Assembly: GCA_964351595.1 (NCBI GenBank)
Contig: CAYGOT010000007.1
Location: 53,992 to 117,991 of the forward strand
Direction: 5' to 3'
DNA length: 64,000 nucleotides
Origin: UBA6059 sp964351595
GTDB taxonomy: Bacteria; Bacteroidota; Bacteroidia; Cytophagales; Cyclobacteriaceae
Shown: positions 25,421-32,890 of the stretch, in pieces
Position numbering within the stretch: position 1 is the stretch's first letter
How the letters are laid out: every line of letters starts with the position of its first letter
Position numbers and translations under genes: made by a program
The notes under the pieces: model-generated
Database searches by the model: none
Told to the model about the DNA's origin: nothing
What the model saw: the letters and a program-made list of their open reading frames with translations, nothing else

Positions 25421-25600
25421 AGTGTGAAGGATTTATGCTTGTTACATGCTATCTGATAAGTCCGCCTGATCAAAATATCTAATCGCAGGATAGTTTGAAG
25501 GGAGATTTGGACAGGCTCAATCTGACACAGCTTTTGAGTACAATTCAAACTCGATAAAGCAGATACAGCAGCCATTACACCTGCATGATATTTATTACGA

Positions 25601-27109
25601 CTAGTGCGCATGACCGTGACTTGGGGTTTGACCTGACATAGAGGTCATCTTGACCTGAAAAGCTCCTTCTGTGACGACCCACTCATTGGCGGTGAGTCCA
25701 TCCAGCACTTCGACCCAACGGCCATTGCGCCTACCTAATGCTACCTCACGCCGCTCGAAGCTTTCGCCTCCAAGCTGGACAATGACGGAATAAGTGCCAT
25801 AATCTTCCAATAGTGCCTCAGTGGGCACTACCAAAGCCTTTCCGGCTCCTCCGACACCCACTTGCACCTCAGCATAGCCACCGTCAGGCTGCTCCACCTC
25901 TTCATTGACCTGCACATAGATGGGCAACATAGGGTGATCATCCTCGACTTCTTTGCCTATCGATAATATGCTACTACCAGAGGCGAGCATATCCGACCAG
26001 CTATCCACACTGGATTGATACCATATGTTGTGAATGGACTCCAGGCGATGGTTGTGAGAAGGACTGACCTGGACAATCAATAATTTGGACTTGTGTGTGC
26101 CGACGGTGACCAGTGAGGTGCCTTCTTTCACATAGCTGCCATTGGAGGTTTGGAAGGATTTGACAAACCCGTCAAAGGGTGCATAGACCTGCTTCCCATT
26201 TTGAGTAAAGCCATTGTTGAGCGCATCAAAACTGGACTTTGCGACCTTGTAACGCCCCTCTACCTCCTCAAAGTCCGCTCTGGAAACTATCCTGGATTCG
26301 TACAGCTTAAGCTTGCGATCATACTCGGACTTTACCTGCTCGTAGATGCTTTTCGCATTGGCTACTTCTGTTGCCAGGTTATTGGCTGTTAAACCTTCAC
26401 TGCTGATGGTCGCAAGCAATTGTCCTTTACTTACTTCAGCACCTTCGGTGAGATTTAAGTCAGTATATGTGACTACTCCTGAAGTAGTTGCCACAAGCGA
26501 TTTGTAAGTATTGGGCGCCTCCTCCCAGATGCCTGAAGTATGGATGACATCATACACCTCTCCTTCCACAACCGTCTTAGTTTGAAAGGCGATCTTCCAG
26601 GCCTGCTCCTTGAGAAAGCTGATGGCATCCACTTCTTCTTCCGGGGTAGAATTACTAACCGCCTCAGCCAGGCTTCCGTAGACCGTCACGTTAGTTAACA
26701 CAATCTGGTCACTGTATGCTGGCGTTTCCAAATCAAATATCAACTGATAGCTACCGGCTTCTTTGGGCTGAAGTGCTGGTGTAAAGATTCCCGGAGAGTT
26801 GGGCGCATCGACCTTATGGCGGATGCCTTTGGTTCCCTTCACCAGACTTACTGTCACTGTCCCGTCGGTTATGGGCTTGTGTCTTTCCAGCATAGTAAAA
26901 TGCGCGGCAAACCGACTTGTCTGACCTACCACCAGGGCTGGGAACTCCACAAATAGCTCCGTCTTGTCCGTCCAAATGGTCTCGCTCCTACCGGGCACCC
27001 CCGCCTCCTCTCCAATATGTCCACCGTCAGCATCATGCTCATGGCCATGTTCCTCCGTTGATTGACAACCGATGAACGTTATGACTAATAATAAATAGAA
27101 ATACTTCAT
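25601..27109 (-). CDS. RND efflux periplasmic adaptor (CzcB/CusB-like)
   Basis: 502 residues. Lipoprotein signal (TFIGCQSTEEHGHEHDADGGH) with a His-rich segment directly after the lipidated Cys, an extra N-terminal Ig-like domain (about 50-150), then the adaptor fold: barrel-sandwich lipoyl halves (TSGVVTYTDLNLTEGAEVSKGQLLATI and VYAPFDGFVKSF) around a coiled-coil hairpin, and a C-terminal membrane-proximal domain. It links the pump at 22310 to the TolC-like channel at 27387. The 180-bp gap before the pump gene contains no convincing gene. Confidence 0.92.
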   Translation of the reverse strand: MKYFYLLLVITFIGCQSTEEHGHEHDADGGHIGEEAGVPGRSETIWTDKTELFVEFPALVVGQTSRFAAHFTMLERHKPITDGTVTVSLVKGTKGIRHKVDAPNSPGIFTPALQPKEAGSYQLIFDLETPAYSDQIVLTNVTVYGSLAEAVSNSTPEEEVDAISFLKEQAWKIAFQTKTVVEGEVYDVIHTSGIWEEAPNTYKSLVATTSGVVTYTDLNLTEGAEVSKGQLLATISSEGLTANNLATEVANAKSIYEQVKSEYDRKLKLYESRIVSRADFEEVEGRYKVAKSSFDALNNGFTQNGKQVYAPFDGFVKSFQTSNGSYVKEGTSLVTVGTHKSKLLIVQVSPSHNHRLESIHNIWYQSSVDSWSDMLASGSSILSIGKEVEDDHPMLPIYVQVNEEVEQPDGGYAEVQVGVGGAGKALVVPTEALLEDYGTYSVIVQLGGESFERREVALGRRNGRWVEVLDGLTANEWVVTEGAFQVKMTSMSGQTPSHGHAH

Positions 27110-27149
27110 GGGATTAGTGTTTTGAGACCATTTGGACTTGTGCGCTCCA

Positions 27150-27368
27150 TTAGTGAATTACGGTAGATCGGGTTTTCGTCGTGTCACTCGTGATCGTAAA
27201 TTCCTCTTGCTCCGTATTGTCACCGGCTTCATGCGAATGGCCGTCAGCTCCGTGGGAGTGATCAGCATCCGGTCCATGTTCATGGCCATGCTCTTCAGTG
27301 GTGGTCTTTCCGCCGCATGCTGTGAAGAAGAGTAGACCGATTGCCAGTATGATGTTTGATATTTTCAT
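27150..27368 (-). CDS. small His-rich lipoprotein of the metal efflux operon
   Basis: 72 residues. Lipoprotein signal with lipobox ending TACGGK (Cys about 18), then a short chain with alternating His motifs (EHGHEHGPDADHSHGADGHSH). It probably buffers or hands over a transition metal in the periplasm. It sits between the TolC-like gene and the adaptor gene, 18 and 40 bases from them. No folded domain is evident. Confidence 0.8.
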   Translation of the reverse strand: MKISNIILAIGLLFFTACGGKTTTEEHGHEHGPDADHSHGADGHSHEAGDNTEQEEFTITSDTTKTRSTVIH

Positions 27369-27386
27369 GATAATAGAATTTTCGTT

Positions 27387-28571
27387 TTACAATTGATGTT
27401 TAGTTAGTTCTGACTGTAGCTGATGAAGCTCCATTTCCATCAGCAACATATCGTCATAGGCCTGCCAATAGAATTGAGCCTCATTGTAATAGTCAATAAA
27501 TGACAGCTGGCCCAAGTCATAGGCCTCCTTCAAAAAGCGGTCAGTACCCAGCTCAGCCAAAGTGCTGCGGTACTCTTCCAGGCCAGACAATAACAGTTGA
27601 TAGCGCTGGTATTGCTCAGAAAGGATGGATCGGGCAGCTAATACTTCCACACTGGTATATGTCCGTTGGTATTGACTCAATGCCTTTGCTGAGTTGGTTC
27701 TCGCACCTCCCTTCCATAGGGGAATGGACAAGCCCGCCATAAACCCCGAATAATTCTCCCCCATAATACCCTGGTGGTTGTACCCGGCAGTAATGCTCGG
27801 AAGATTACTTCTCCTAGCGAGCATGTATTGCTGACTGGCTACATTTTCCTTTTGTGCGAGTATCCTCAATGTCGGATCTTGTGCCATCCGTTGTGTCCAG
27901 AGCGAATCTAATGACGCAAGACCCAGCTCGCTCACATAGTCCGTATCTTCCAGGACAATGGCCTGACCACCATTGAGCCTTTCGAGTCGTGTAACGACCT
28001 GCGCACGCTCTGCATTGACCTGATCAAGTAAATATCTGATTTGCATCCATGCTACTTTTGCCTTGTTCAATTCGAGGACTCCAACTTCCTCTTTATCAAA
28101 TAACTCCTGGGTCTGCTCCATGACCTGTCTGGCCTGGCCCACCCTTTGCTCCACTACTGCATTCCTCTTATTCATGTAGATAAGCTCGAGGCAAAGCTTT
28201 TTTGCTGGTAGCAAGATGGCCTGACGCTTCTGCTCATATTCGATACCCAGCTGATCCTGCTGAAGACTTATAAGCTCTTTCCTAGCGGAATAAACAGATG
28301 GAAAATCGAAAGATTGGGCGATCTCAAACTCATAGTAGTTGCTGGTCGTATGCTCGCCAAAAGGCAAATAGTATCCCAATAGCTCCAGCCCCGGCAGTCC
28401 ATTAGTTGCTTCGAGTTGGCTCCTGCGACTGTCGGCATAAGACAGGTAGGCCTGCAGTTCAGGGTTATTCTGCTCTACTTGGGCTAGTACCTGCTGTACG
28501 CTGTTGGGCTGAGCAGATAGCACTAATGAGAATACGTTTGTGCATACAGCACATATTGCTATTCTAAACAT
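27387..28571 (-). CDS. TolC-family outer-membrane efflux channel (CzcC/CusC-like)
   Basis: 394 residues with a signal peptide (about 1-20) and long amphipathic helices with heptad-like Leu/Ala spacing typical of outer-membrane efflux proteins (two repeats, about 25-205 and 215-390). It is first of the core three efflux genes on the minus strand: channel, His-rich lipoprotein, adaptor, pump. Confidence 0.88.
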   Translation of the reverse strand: MFRIAICAVCTNVFSLVLSAQPNSVQQVLAQVEQNNPELQAYLSYADSRRSQLEATNGLPGLELLGYYLPFGEHTTSNYYEFEIAQSFDFPSVYSARKELISLQQDQLGIEYEQKRQAILLPAKKLCLELIYMNKRNAVVEQRVGQARQVMEQTQELFDKEEVGVLELNKAKVAWMQIRYLLDQVNAERAQVVTRLERLNGGQAIVLEDTDYVSELGLASLDSLWTQRMAQDPTLRILAQKENVASQQYMLARRSNLPSITAGYNHQGIMGENYSGFMAGLSIPLWKGGARTNSAKALSQYQRTYTSVEVLAARSILSEQYQRYQLLLSGLEEYRSTLAELGTDRFLKEAYDLGQLSFIDYYNEAQFYWQAYDDMLLMEMELHQLQSELTKHQL

Positions 28572-28610
28572 GACATTCGAATTATGATGGATAGATAATT
28601 GATACCTAAC

Positions 28611-28653
28611 AGCACCGATATACTACGACTCGTAGCTTCGGTCTTACCGTGCT
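28611..28653. promoter_or_regulatory. nested hairpin before the efflux channel gene
   Basis: AGCAC (28611-28615) pairs with GTGCT (28649-28653) around the perfect 13-nt palindrome CTACGACTCGTAG (28623-28635). It fills the gap between the His-rich protein gene and the channel gene and could be a regulator site or an mRNA structure affecting read-through. Confidence 0.35.
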
Positions 28654-29116
28654 AGGCTATCTGGGGTGGTCCTCTTAGTTGAGAGGAAATCAAAAATGCT
28701 GCCTCAGTTCTCTCGGGAGGTGGGTAGCCTACCCGCCTTACTTCCAGTAAAGGAATGTCCTCCAAGGCTTCCTGTGACAGGGTCGAAAGGTCATCAACCA
28801 ATATCTTGAATTGAAGATTATGTTTATGGACAAAGCTGGTGAGTAGAAAATCGATGGTCTCACCAGTATGTGTATGATTATCCAAAAGACCACTTAGTCC
28901 TCCTTCATCACTTTCCGGCTGTTGATCAGCATCATGATGGTGATGGTGATCAGCAGATTGGCCATGCCCGTGGGTGTGTTCAGCAACATGGTGGTGATCT
29001 TTGTCTTGGGTATCATGATCCAATGAATGATGGTGATGCGGGGTAAGCTGGTGCACACCAAAGATTCCAAAAATCATGAGGAGAAGAAGGGCTGATATTT
29101 CGCGGTAGCGACTCAC
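28652..29116 (-). CDS. histidine-rich membrane-anchored protein
   Basis: 154 residues. One N-terminal hydrophobic segment (about 9-24), then a long metal-binding-type region in which roughly every second residue is His or Asp (PHHHHSLDHD, KDHHHVAEHTHGHG, DHHHHHDAD), then a folded-looking C-terminal part of about 75 residues. It is the first gene of the efflux gene run (80 bases before the channel gene). Such proteins are common beside Bacteroidota metal exporters, where they may bind metal before export. Not named. Confidence 0.75.
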   Translation of the reverse strand: MSRYREISALLLLMIFGIFGVHQLTPHHHHSLDHDTQDKDHHHVAEHTHGHGQSADHHHHHDADQQPESDEGGLSGLLDNHTHTGETIDFLLTSFVHKHNLQFKILVDDLSTLSQEALEDIPLLEVRRVGYPPPERTEAAFLISSQLRGPPQIA

Positions 29117-29300
29117 TTCAGTGAATCTAGTAAATAAACTCGCCGTGCCAAAGTCTTCGGGGCTTGTTAACAGATCGTAGTTCTATGAATTCGATACCTT
29201 CAAGCCACCAAATAGAATCTGGTGTTAGGTGCTATTTCTCCTATTTGCTTGATTATTTTGCGTATCGAGACCAGACTCTGTAGCCAAAGAATTAGAGTTA

Positions 29301-29621
29301 ATGACCGACCTATTTAGAACTCAGATTGGACGTTTTCGCATCATTGCATTTACAGAAGGTGTGTCTTTTTTATTAATCCTGTTTGTGACCATGCCATTGA
29401 AATATCTTTTGGGAATGCCTTAGCCTAATAAAATCATCGGAACAGTCCACGGTCTGTTATTCATTCTCTACATACTAGGAGTCGCTCTGTTAAAAATGAA
29501 TTATGACTGGCGAAATAAAAGGGTGCTGCTGGCTCTATTGGGATCGATCATTCCTTTTGGGACATTTTATGTCACAGCCAAGTTGTTGCCAGAAGAAAGC
29601 GCTCAAGTACCTAATGCCTAG
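29301..29621 (+). pseudogene. DUF3817-type membrane protein gene with one in-frame stop
   Basis: From the ATG at 29301 the frame reads MTDLFRTQIGRFRIIAFTEG... through 40 codons, meets TAG at 29421-29423, and continues in the same frame for 65 codons with equally protein-like sequence (NKIIGTVHGLLFILYILGVALL..., KRVLLALLGSIIPFGTFYV) to a stop at 29619-29621. The whole matches the length and three-helix pattern of DUF3817 integral membrane proteins. No frameshift is needed; a single base change explains the break. It is upstream of the TetR gene. Confidence 0.8.
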
Positions 29622-29686
29622 TTTTGAATTGCGACAGGAGGACTCACCGGTTTGGCTGTTGGTAGAAAACGAGTCAACTTTCCAGT

Positions 29687-30241
29687 ATGAGTGACATAAA
29701 GCAACCCTGGATTGATGCTGGCTATGAGCTGTTTGCCAAGCATGGGCCTGACGGCCTCAAAATAGAGGTCATCTCACGTATAGTCGGCAAAAGCAAATTT
29801 TCATTTTATCACCATTTTGCTGACCTGGAAGTGTTCACCGCCTTTCTATTGAGGTATCACGTCGACCAATCCGAAATCATTATTGCCAAGGAAAAGCAGT
29901 GCAAAAATGTCGTGCCTGAACTACTCCATGTGCTTGTCGAGCATAAGCAAGACCTGCTTTTCAACCGCCAGCTCCGAGTACATCGTGATGTCAAAGAGTT
30001 TGCAGAATGCTTCCAGAAGACGAGTAGTGAAGTTGGTGCTGCAGTGTTGGGTATTTGGGCAGAAGCCCTGGGTCTGGAGGACAATTCGCATCTCGTGCTT
30101 ATGATTTTGAAACTCAGCCTTGAGAACTTCTACCTGCAAATCACCGAAAAAACGCTAACCTATGAGTGGCTGGAGCACTATGTTCAGGAGCTTCAGGCTA
30201 TGGCCAGAGAATTCAACCCGCATCATTCACCGCAAAGTTGA
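29687..30241 (+). CDS. TetR-family transcriptional regulator
   Basis: 184 residues. The N-terminal helix-turn-helix reads IDAGYELFAKHGPDGLKIEVISRIVGKSKFSFYHHFADLEVF, the standard TetR pattern (residues 10-51), with an all-helical ligand domain behind. It stands 65 bases after the broken DUF3817 gene on the same strand and opposite the metal-efflux run, but nothing in the sequence shows that it controls either. No clear operator palindrome was found at its start. Confidence 0.88.
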   Translation: MSDIKQPWIDAGYELFAKHGPDGLKIEVISRIVGKSKFSFYHHFADLEVFTAFLLRYHVDQSEIIIAKEKQCKNVVPELLHVLVEHKQDLLFNRQLRVHRDVKEFAECFQKTSSEVGAAVLGIWAEALGLEDNSHLVLMILKLSLENFYLQITEKTLTYEWLEHYVQELQAMAREFNPHHSPQS

Positions 30242-30337
30242 AGGCCTAAGTTGAACCACCATCAATCCAACTACCTACTCTGGCAGACATAGTAAGACAT
30301 AGTACTTCATGGCCAAAGTGTGAGTTGCTTATCATTA

Positions 30338-30420
30338 CTCCGGCACATCTACTACGTTGCTAAACCCTCATCATAGTTTACTATGTCTACGGGTTCAGAC
30401 GCCTGATATCTGTACCGGAC
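30338..30420. repeat. nested palindromic intergenic element
   Basis: An outer TCCGGcACA / TGTaCCGGA pair encloses AACCC / GGGTT, which encloses the perfect palindrome CATAGTTTACTATG. Just upstream (30285-30304) a 10-base direct repeat AGACATAGTA occurs twice in tandem and is complementary to part of the inner loop. It fills the 270-bp gap after the TetR gene, in which no other feature is seen. Confidence 0.5.
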
Positions 30421-30511
30421 CAAAGACATGAATAATATGAGTCAAAATGGCTGTACGGTAGCGTCTAAAATTCTCCCGCTCGATTGGTCAGCTTTGCTGA
30501 AAAGCAAAATC

Positions 30512-30856
30512 ATGTCTGTCTTTCGAATTCTTCTCATCTTATTCACCATCATCATCGGCTCCTACACTGTCGTAGTTATGGGCAACTATGGACTTAACCT
30601 ATTCCCGGTTTTCATCAATAACGTTCTTGATATGACCTGGTCGGGTCAGTTCAACCTCGACTTCTAACTCTATCTGCTCCTATCGGGAATATGGATCGCC
30701 TGGCGCCATCAGTTCTCAGTCGGAGGTATAGTCATGGGTCTTGTCGCTTCGGTATTAGGGATGGTCGTGTTTGCGCCTTATTTGCTGGTATCTTTTTCAA
30801 AGGCGGATGGAGACATGAAGGTGCTATTGATGGGTTCAGGAAGGATCAGTCATTAA
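30512..30856 (+). pseudogene. small Bacteroidota membrane protein gene with one in-frame stop
   Basis: The ATG at 30512 opens a frame MSVFRILLILFTIIIGSYTV... for 51 codons to TAA at 30665-30667, and the same frame then continues for 62 codons (LYLLLSGIWIAWRHQFS, GGIVMGLVASVLGMVVFAPYLL) to a stop at 30854-30856. Restored, it is a 114-residue three-helix membrane protein with the pattern W-x-GQFNLDF...WRHQFS...GG that I recognise from unnamed Bacteroidota proteins. One base change accounts for the break. Confidence 0.75.
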
Positions 30857-30945
30857 AAAAGAAAGCACCAGCTTACTCTAACCGGTGCTTTACAAGACAT
30901 AAATCAAAAACCCCGCACATCTACATGCGGTACTGAATAAACCTA
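30857..30945 (-). terminator. two-hairpin terminator module, copy A
   Basis: On the minus strand this lies downstream of the gene ending at 30984. It holds CCGCA...TGCGG followed by GGGGTTTTT, then AAAGCACC...GGTGCTTT followed by CTTTTTT. A second copy with the same order and spacing stands at 32111-32207; the linker between hairpins is nearly identical (26 of 27 bases by eye). Confidence 0.75.
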
Positions 30946-30983
30946 GACCAAATTACCCTTGGGGAACTTATCCCAGCTGAACT

Positions 30984-31919
30984 TTAGTCTTTCTTATTCT
31001 TCTCATATTGAGTATGCAGCAACTGATAAGTGCGTAGCAGACGATCAATTTCGGGTTGATGATCATGAAAATTATTAGTGCCACCAAATGTCGTCAAGCC
31101 CTCCGAAGCAAGTAATGCTATATTATCAACCCATGTCGACCAGCTTCGTAAGCTTGACAATTGCTTCTGATAATAGTTATCAAAAGCTTCGACAAGATAA
31201 TAAGCTGACCTATCCACGTAAGTATCATTATCCATAGCATAGATTACGGCTGGAATCAGCATCTCAGAAACCCGAGGGTTAAGGGATTTACGGTTGTCAA
31301 AAGTAAGCCTGGCGGTGATCCATTCATCAAGTCCAACAACTCCTAAACTCGGATCGGCAGGTATCCACTGTCGTGTTCGTTCATCTAATATTTCTAGCCA
31401 AACGTGATCATTGTGGTTTAATCCAAATACGGACGATTTAGCTCCATATTGGGCAATTCTTGCTTTAGCCCTTTGCTGACGCTCTACATTGTGCTCATGA
31501 ATATTTATTTCTCGCACAGTTCTTAACTTTATCTCACATTCGCTAAAAAGCTCTGTAGTAAGAATTGACAACTCATTACAGTTACCTCCTTTTCTTTCTA
31601 TTATCTCATCAACAGATCGAACTGCATAATCAGTAGCTTTCCATTCAAGGTTATTAGTCAGCCAATAGACTATCAGCTTGGCCTTTTCGACATTGGAACT
31701 ACTTGAGTCCAATAGGTGATGAAGGAACTTCTCCCTATCGGTTTTCAATAAGTCATACAGATACACATTGACCAATTCTTCACTTGGATTGGTAATACGT
31801 CCATTACTCAAGTTTTCTGAATCCGTCACTTCTGATTTCTCTTGCACTTTTGAGCATGAGCAACAAGTTATGAGAATGTAAACAGAGAGAGATATAAGAT
31901 GATTAAACATCAGGAACAT
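30984..31919 (-). CDS. transglutaminase-like lipoprotein
   Basis: 311 residues. Lipoprotein-type signal with a Cys-rich end (ITCCSCSKV), then a papain-like transglutaminase core: catalytic Cys in KGGNCNELS (about residue 113), His in LNHNDHVWLEI and Asp in WIPADPSLG. Such envelope proteins act as peptidases or crosslinkers; the substrate is unknown. The C-terminal third has no recognisable domain. Its base composition looks more AT-rich than neighbours by eye. Ends in terminator module A. Confidence 0.8.
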   Translation of the reverse strand: MFLMFNHLISLSVYILITCCSCSKVQEKSEVTDSENLSNGRITNPSEELVNVYLYDLLKTDREKFLHHLLDSSSSNVEKAKLIVYWLTNNLEWKATDYAVRSVDEIIERKGGNCNELSILTTELFSECEIKLRTVREINIHEHNVERQQRAKARIAQYGAKSSVFGLNHNDHVWLEILDERTRQWIPADPSLGVVGLDEWITARLTFDNRKSLNPRVSEMLIPAVIYAMDNDTYVDRSAYYLVEAFDNYYQKQLSSLRSWSTWVDNIALLASEGLTTFGGTNNFHDHQPEIDRLLRTYQLLHTQYEKNKKD

Positions 31920-32110
31920 TTAAATTATTGTAGGTATCTAAAAACACAAACTGCCGAACAACACAGGATGATACTGACACCTTGCAGTTAATAGAAAATA
32001 AATGGTGCAAAATTTCATACGTCAGGGTCAAATGTTCGCCCAAACTGGCTATCTAAAGTCTTTGATCCGTGCCACAGGGCAAAGAGGTAGAATGGATAAA
32101 TAGCTGAAGT

Positions 32111-32207
32111 AAAAGAAAGCACCGGTCTACTCTAGTCGGTGCTTTACAAGACATAACTCAAAAACCCCGCATAATACAATGCGGAACCAACGTACTGAAT
32201 AAACCTA
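32111..32207 (-). terminator. two-hairpin terminator module, copy B
   Basis: CCGCA (32167-32171) / TGCGG (32180-32184) with GGTTTTT after it on the minus strand, then AAAGCACC (32116-32123) / GGTGCTTT (32138-32145) with a CTTTTACTT tail. It begins 8 bases past the DinB-like gene end. It is a duplicate of 30857-30945. The rest of the gap up to 31919 holds nothing recognisable. Confidence 0.75.
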
Positions 32208-32214
32208 AGTCGTA

Positions 32215-32835
32215 CTACTCATTGGCAGCTGCTGCGGGCTGCATCTCAGCAAGTATTTCTTTGATCTGATGATGGTGCCTCATAGAGTGTGCACCAACAA
32301 CCAAGCCTATCTGGTAGACATCAGCGGGTCCATAGGGAGATTTTCCAAAGTGGTTTCTGAAGGGCTTTTTATCATCATCATAAAAAGCCCTTACGGCCTC
32401 ACGACTTTCTTTGAATGCTGTGATAATCTCTTCCTTATCTCGAATATTTTCAATTGGTGGTAGCGGGGTATTCACCTTAGTACCGCGATCATTAACCTTC
32501 GAGATAAGCCATGCATCTTGATGTCTCGTGTTCAGCGAATTGTCAGCCTCAGCCTCCATTGCTTTCCTGGCCTGCATGAGCAGGCCCATCTCTGCCACTA
32601 GCACGTGCTCCATACATTCCCCAACACTCCAGCCACCATCCGCTGGGGTATAGGCCCACTGATCTTCGTTTAAGGCGTTAAGCTCATCGATGATACCTTC
32701 CTCGGTAATGGTCAAGTAGTCAAGAAGGAAATTTTTTTCCTGCTTTGATAAAGTCGCTTTGCCTTGGGCAAACGCTCCGAAAGTCAGTAAAGCTGACAGT
32801 AAAAGTAATCCTAAAAATTTTGTCTCCATGATCAT
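32215..32835 (-). CDS. secreted DinB-like protein
   Basis: 206 residues with a cleavable signal peptide (ending ALLTFGAFAQG, about residue 24) followed by a DinB four-helix bundle: NEDQWAYTPADGGWSVGECMEHVLVAE carries the first metal-ligand His, and GAHSMRHHHQIKEI the later ones. DinB-fold proteins bind a divalent metal and include thiol transferases; most are cytoplasmic, so export is notable. A paralog is at 63283. It is 55 bases downstream of the ECF sigma gene and may be its target. Confidence 0.85.
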   Translation of the reverse strand: MIMETKFLGLLLLSALLTFGAFAQGKATLSKQEKNFLLDYLTITEEGIIDELNALNEDQWAYTPADGGWSVGECMEHVLVAEMGLLMQARKAMEAEADNSLNTRHQDAWLISKVNDRGTKVNTPLPPIENIRDKEEIITAFKESREAVRAFYDDDKKPFRNHFGKSPYGPADVYQIGLVVGAHSMRHHHQIKEILAEMQPAAAANE

Positions 32836-32890
32836 TTTTTTTCAATTGTAATCACTATACAATCTCAAATAAGGGGTGGGGACAAGAAAG

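Noticed and set aside
25414..25611. 65-codon minus-strand frame between adaptor and pump genes
   Set aside because: Overlaps the adaptor end and the pump start, has no recognisable pattern, and most likely is spacer DNA.
29503..29694. 63-codon plus-strand frame
   Set aside because: It is the wrong frame of the DUF3817-type pseudogene; the true frame shows membrane helices and family pattern.
30691..30936. 81-codon plus-strand frame
   Set aside because: Wrong frame across the second half of the pseudogene at 30512-30856 and the terminator module.
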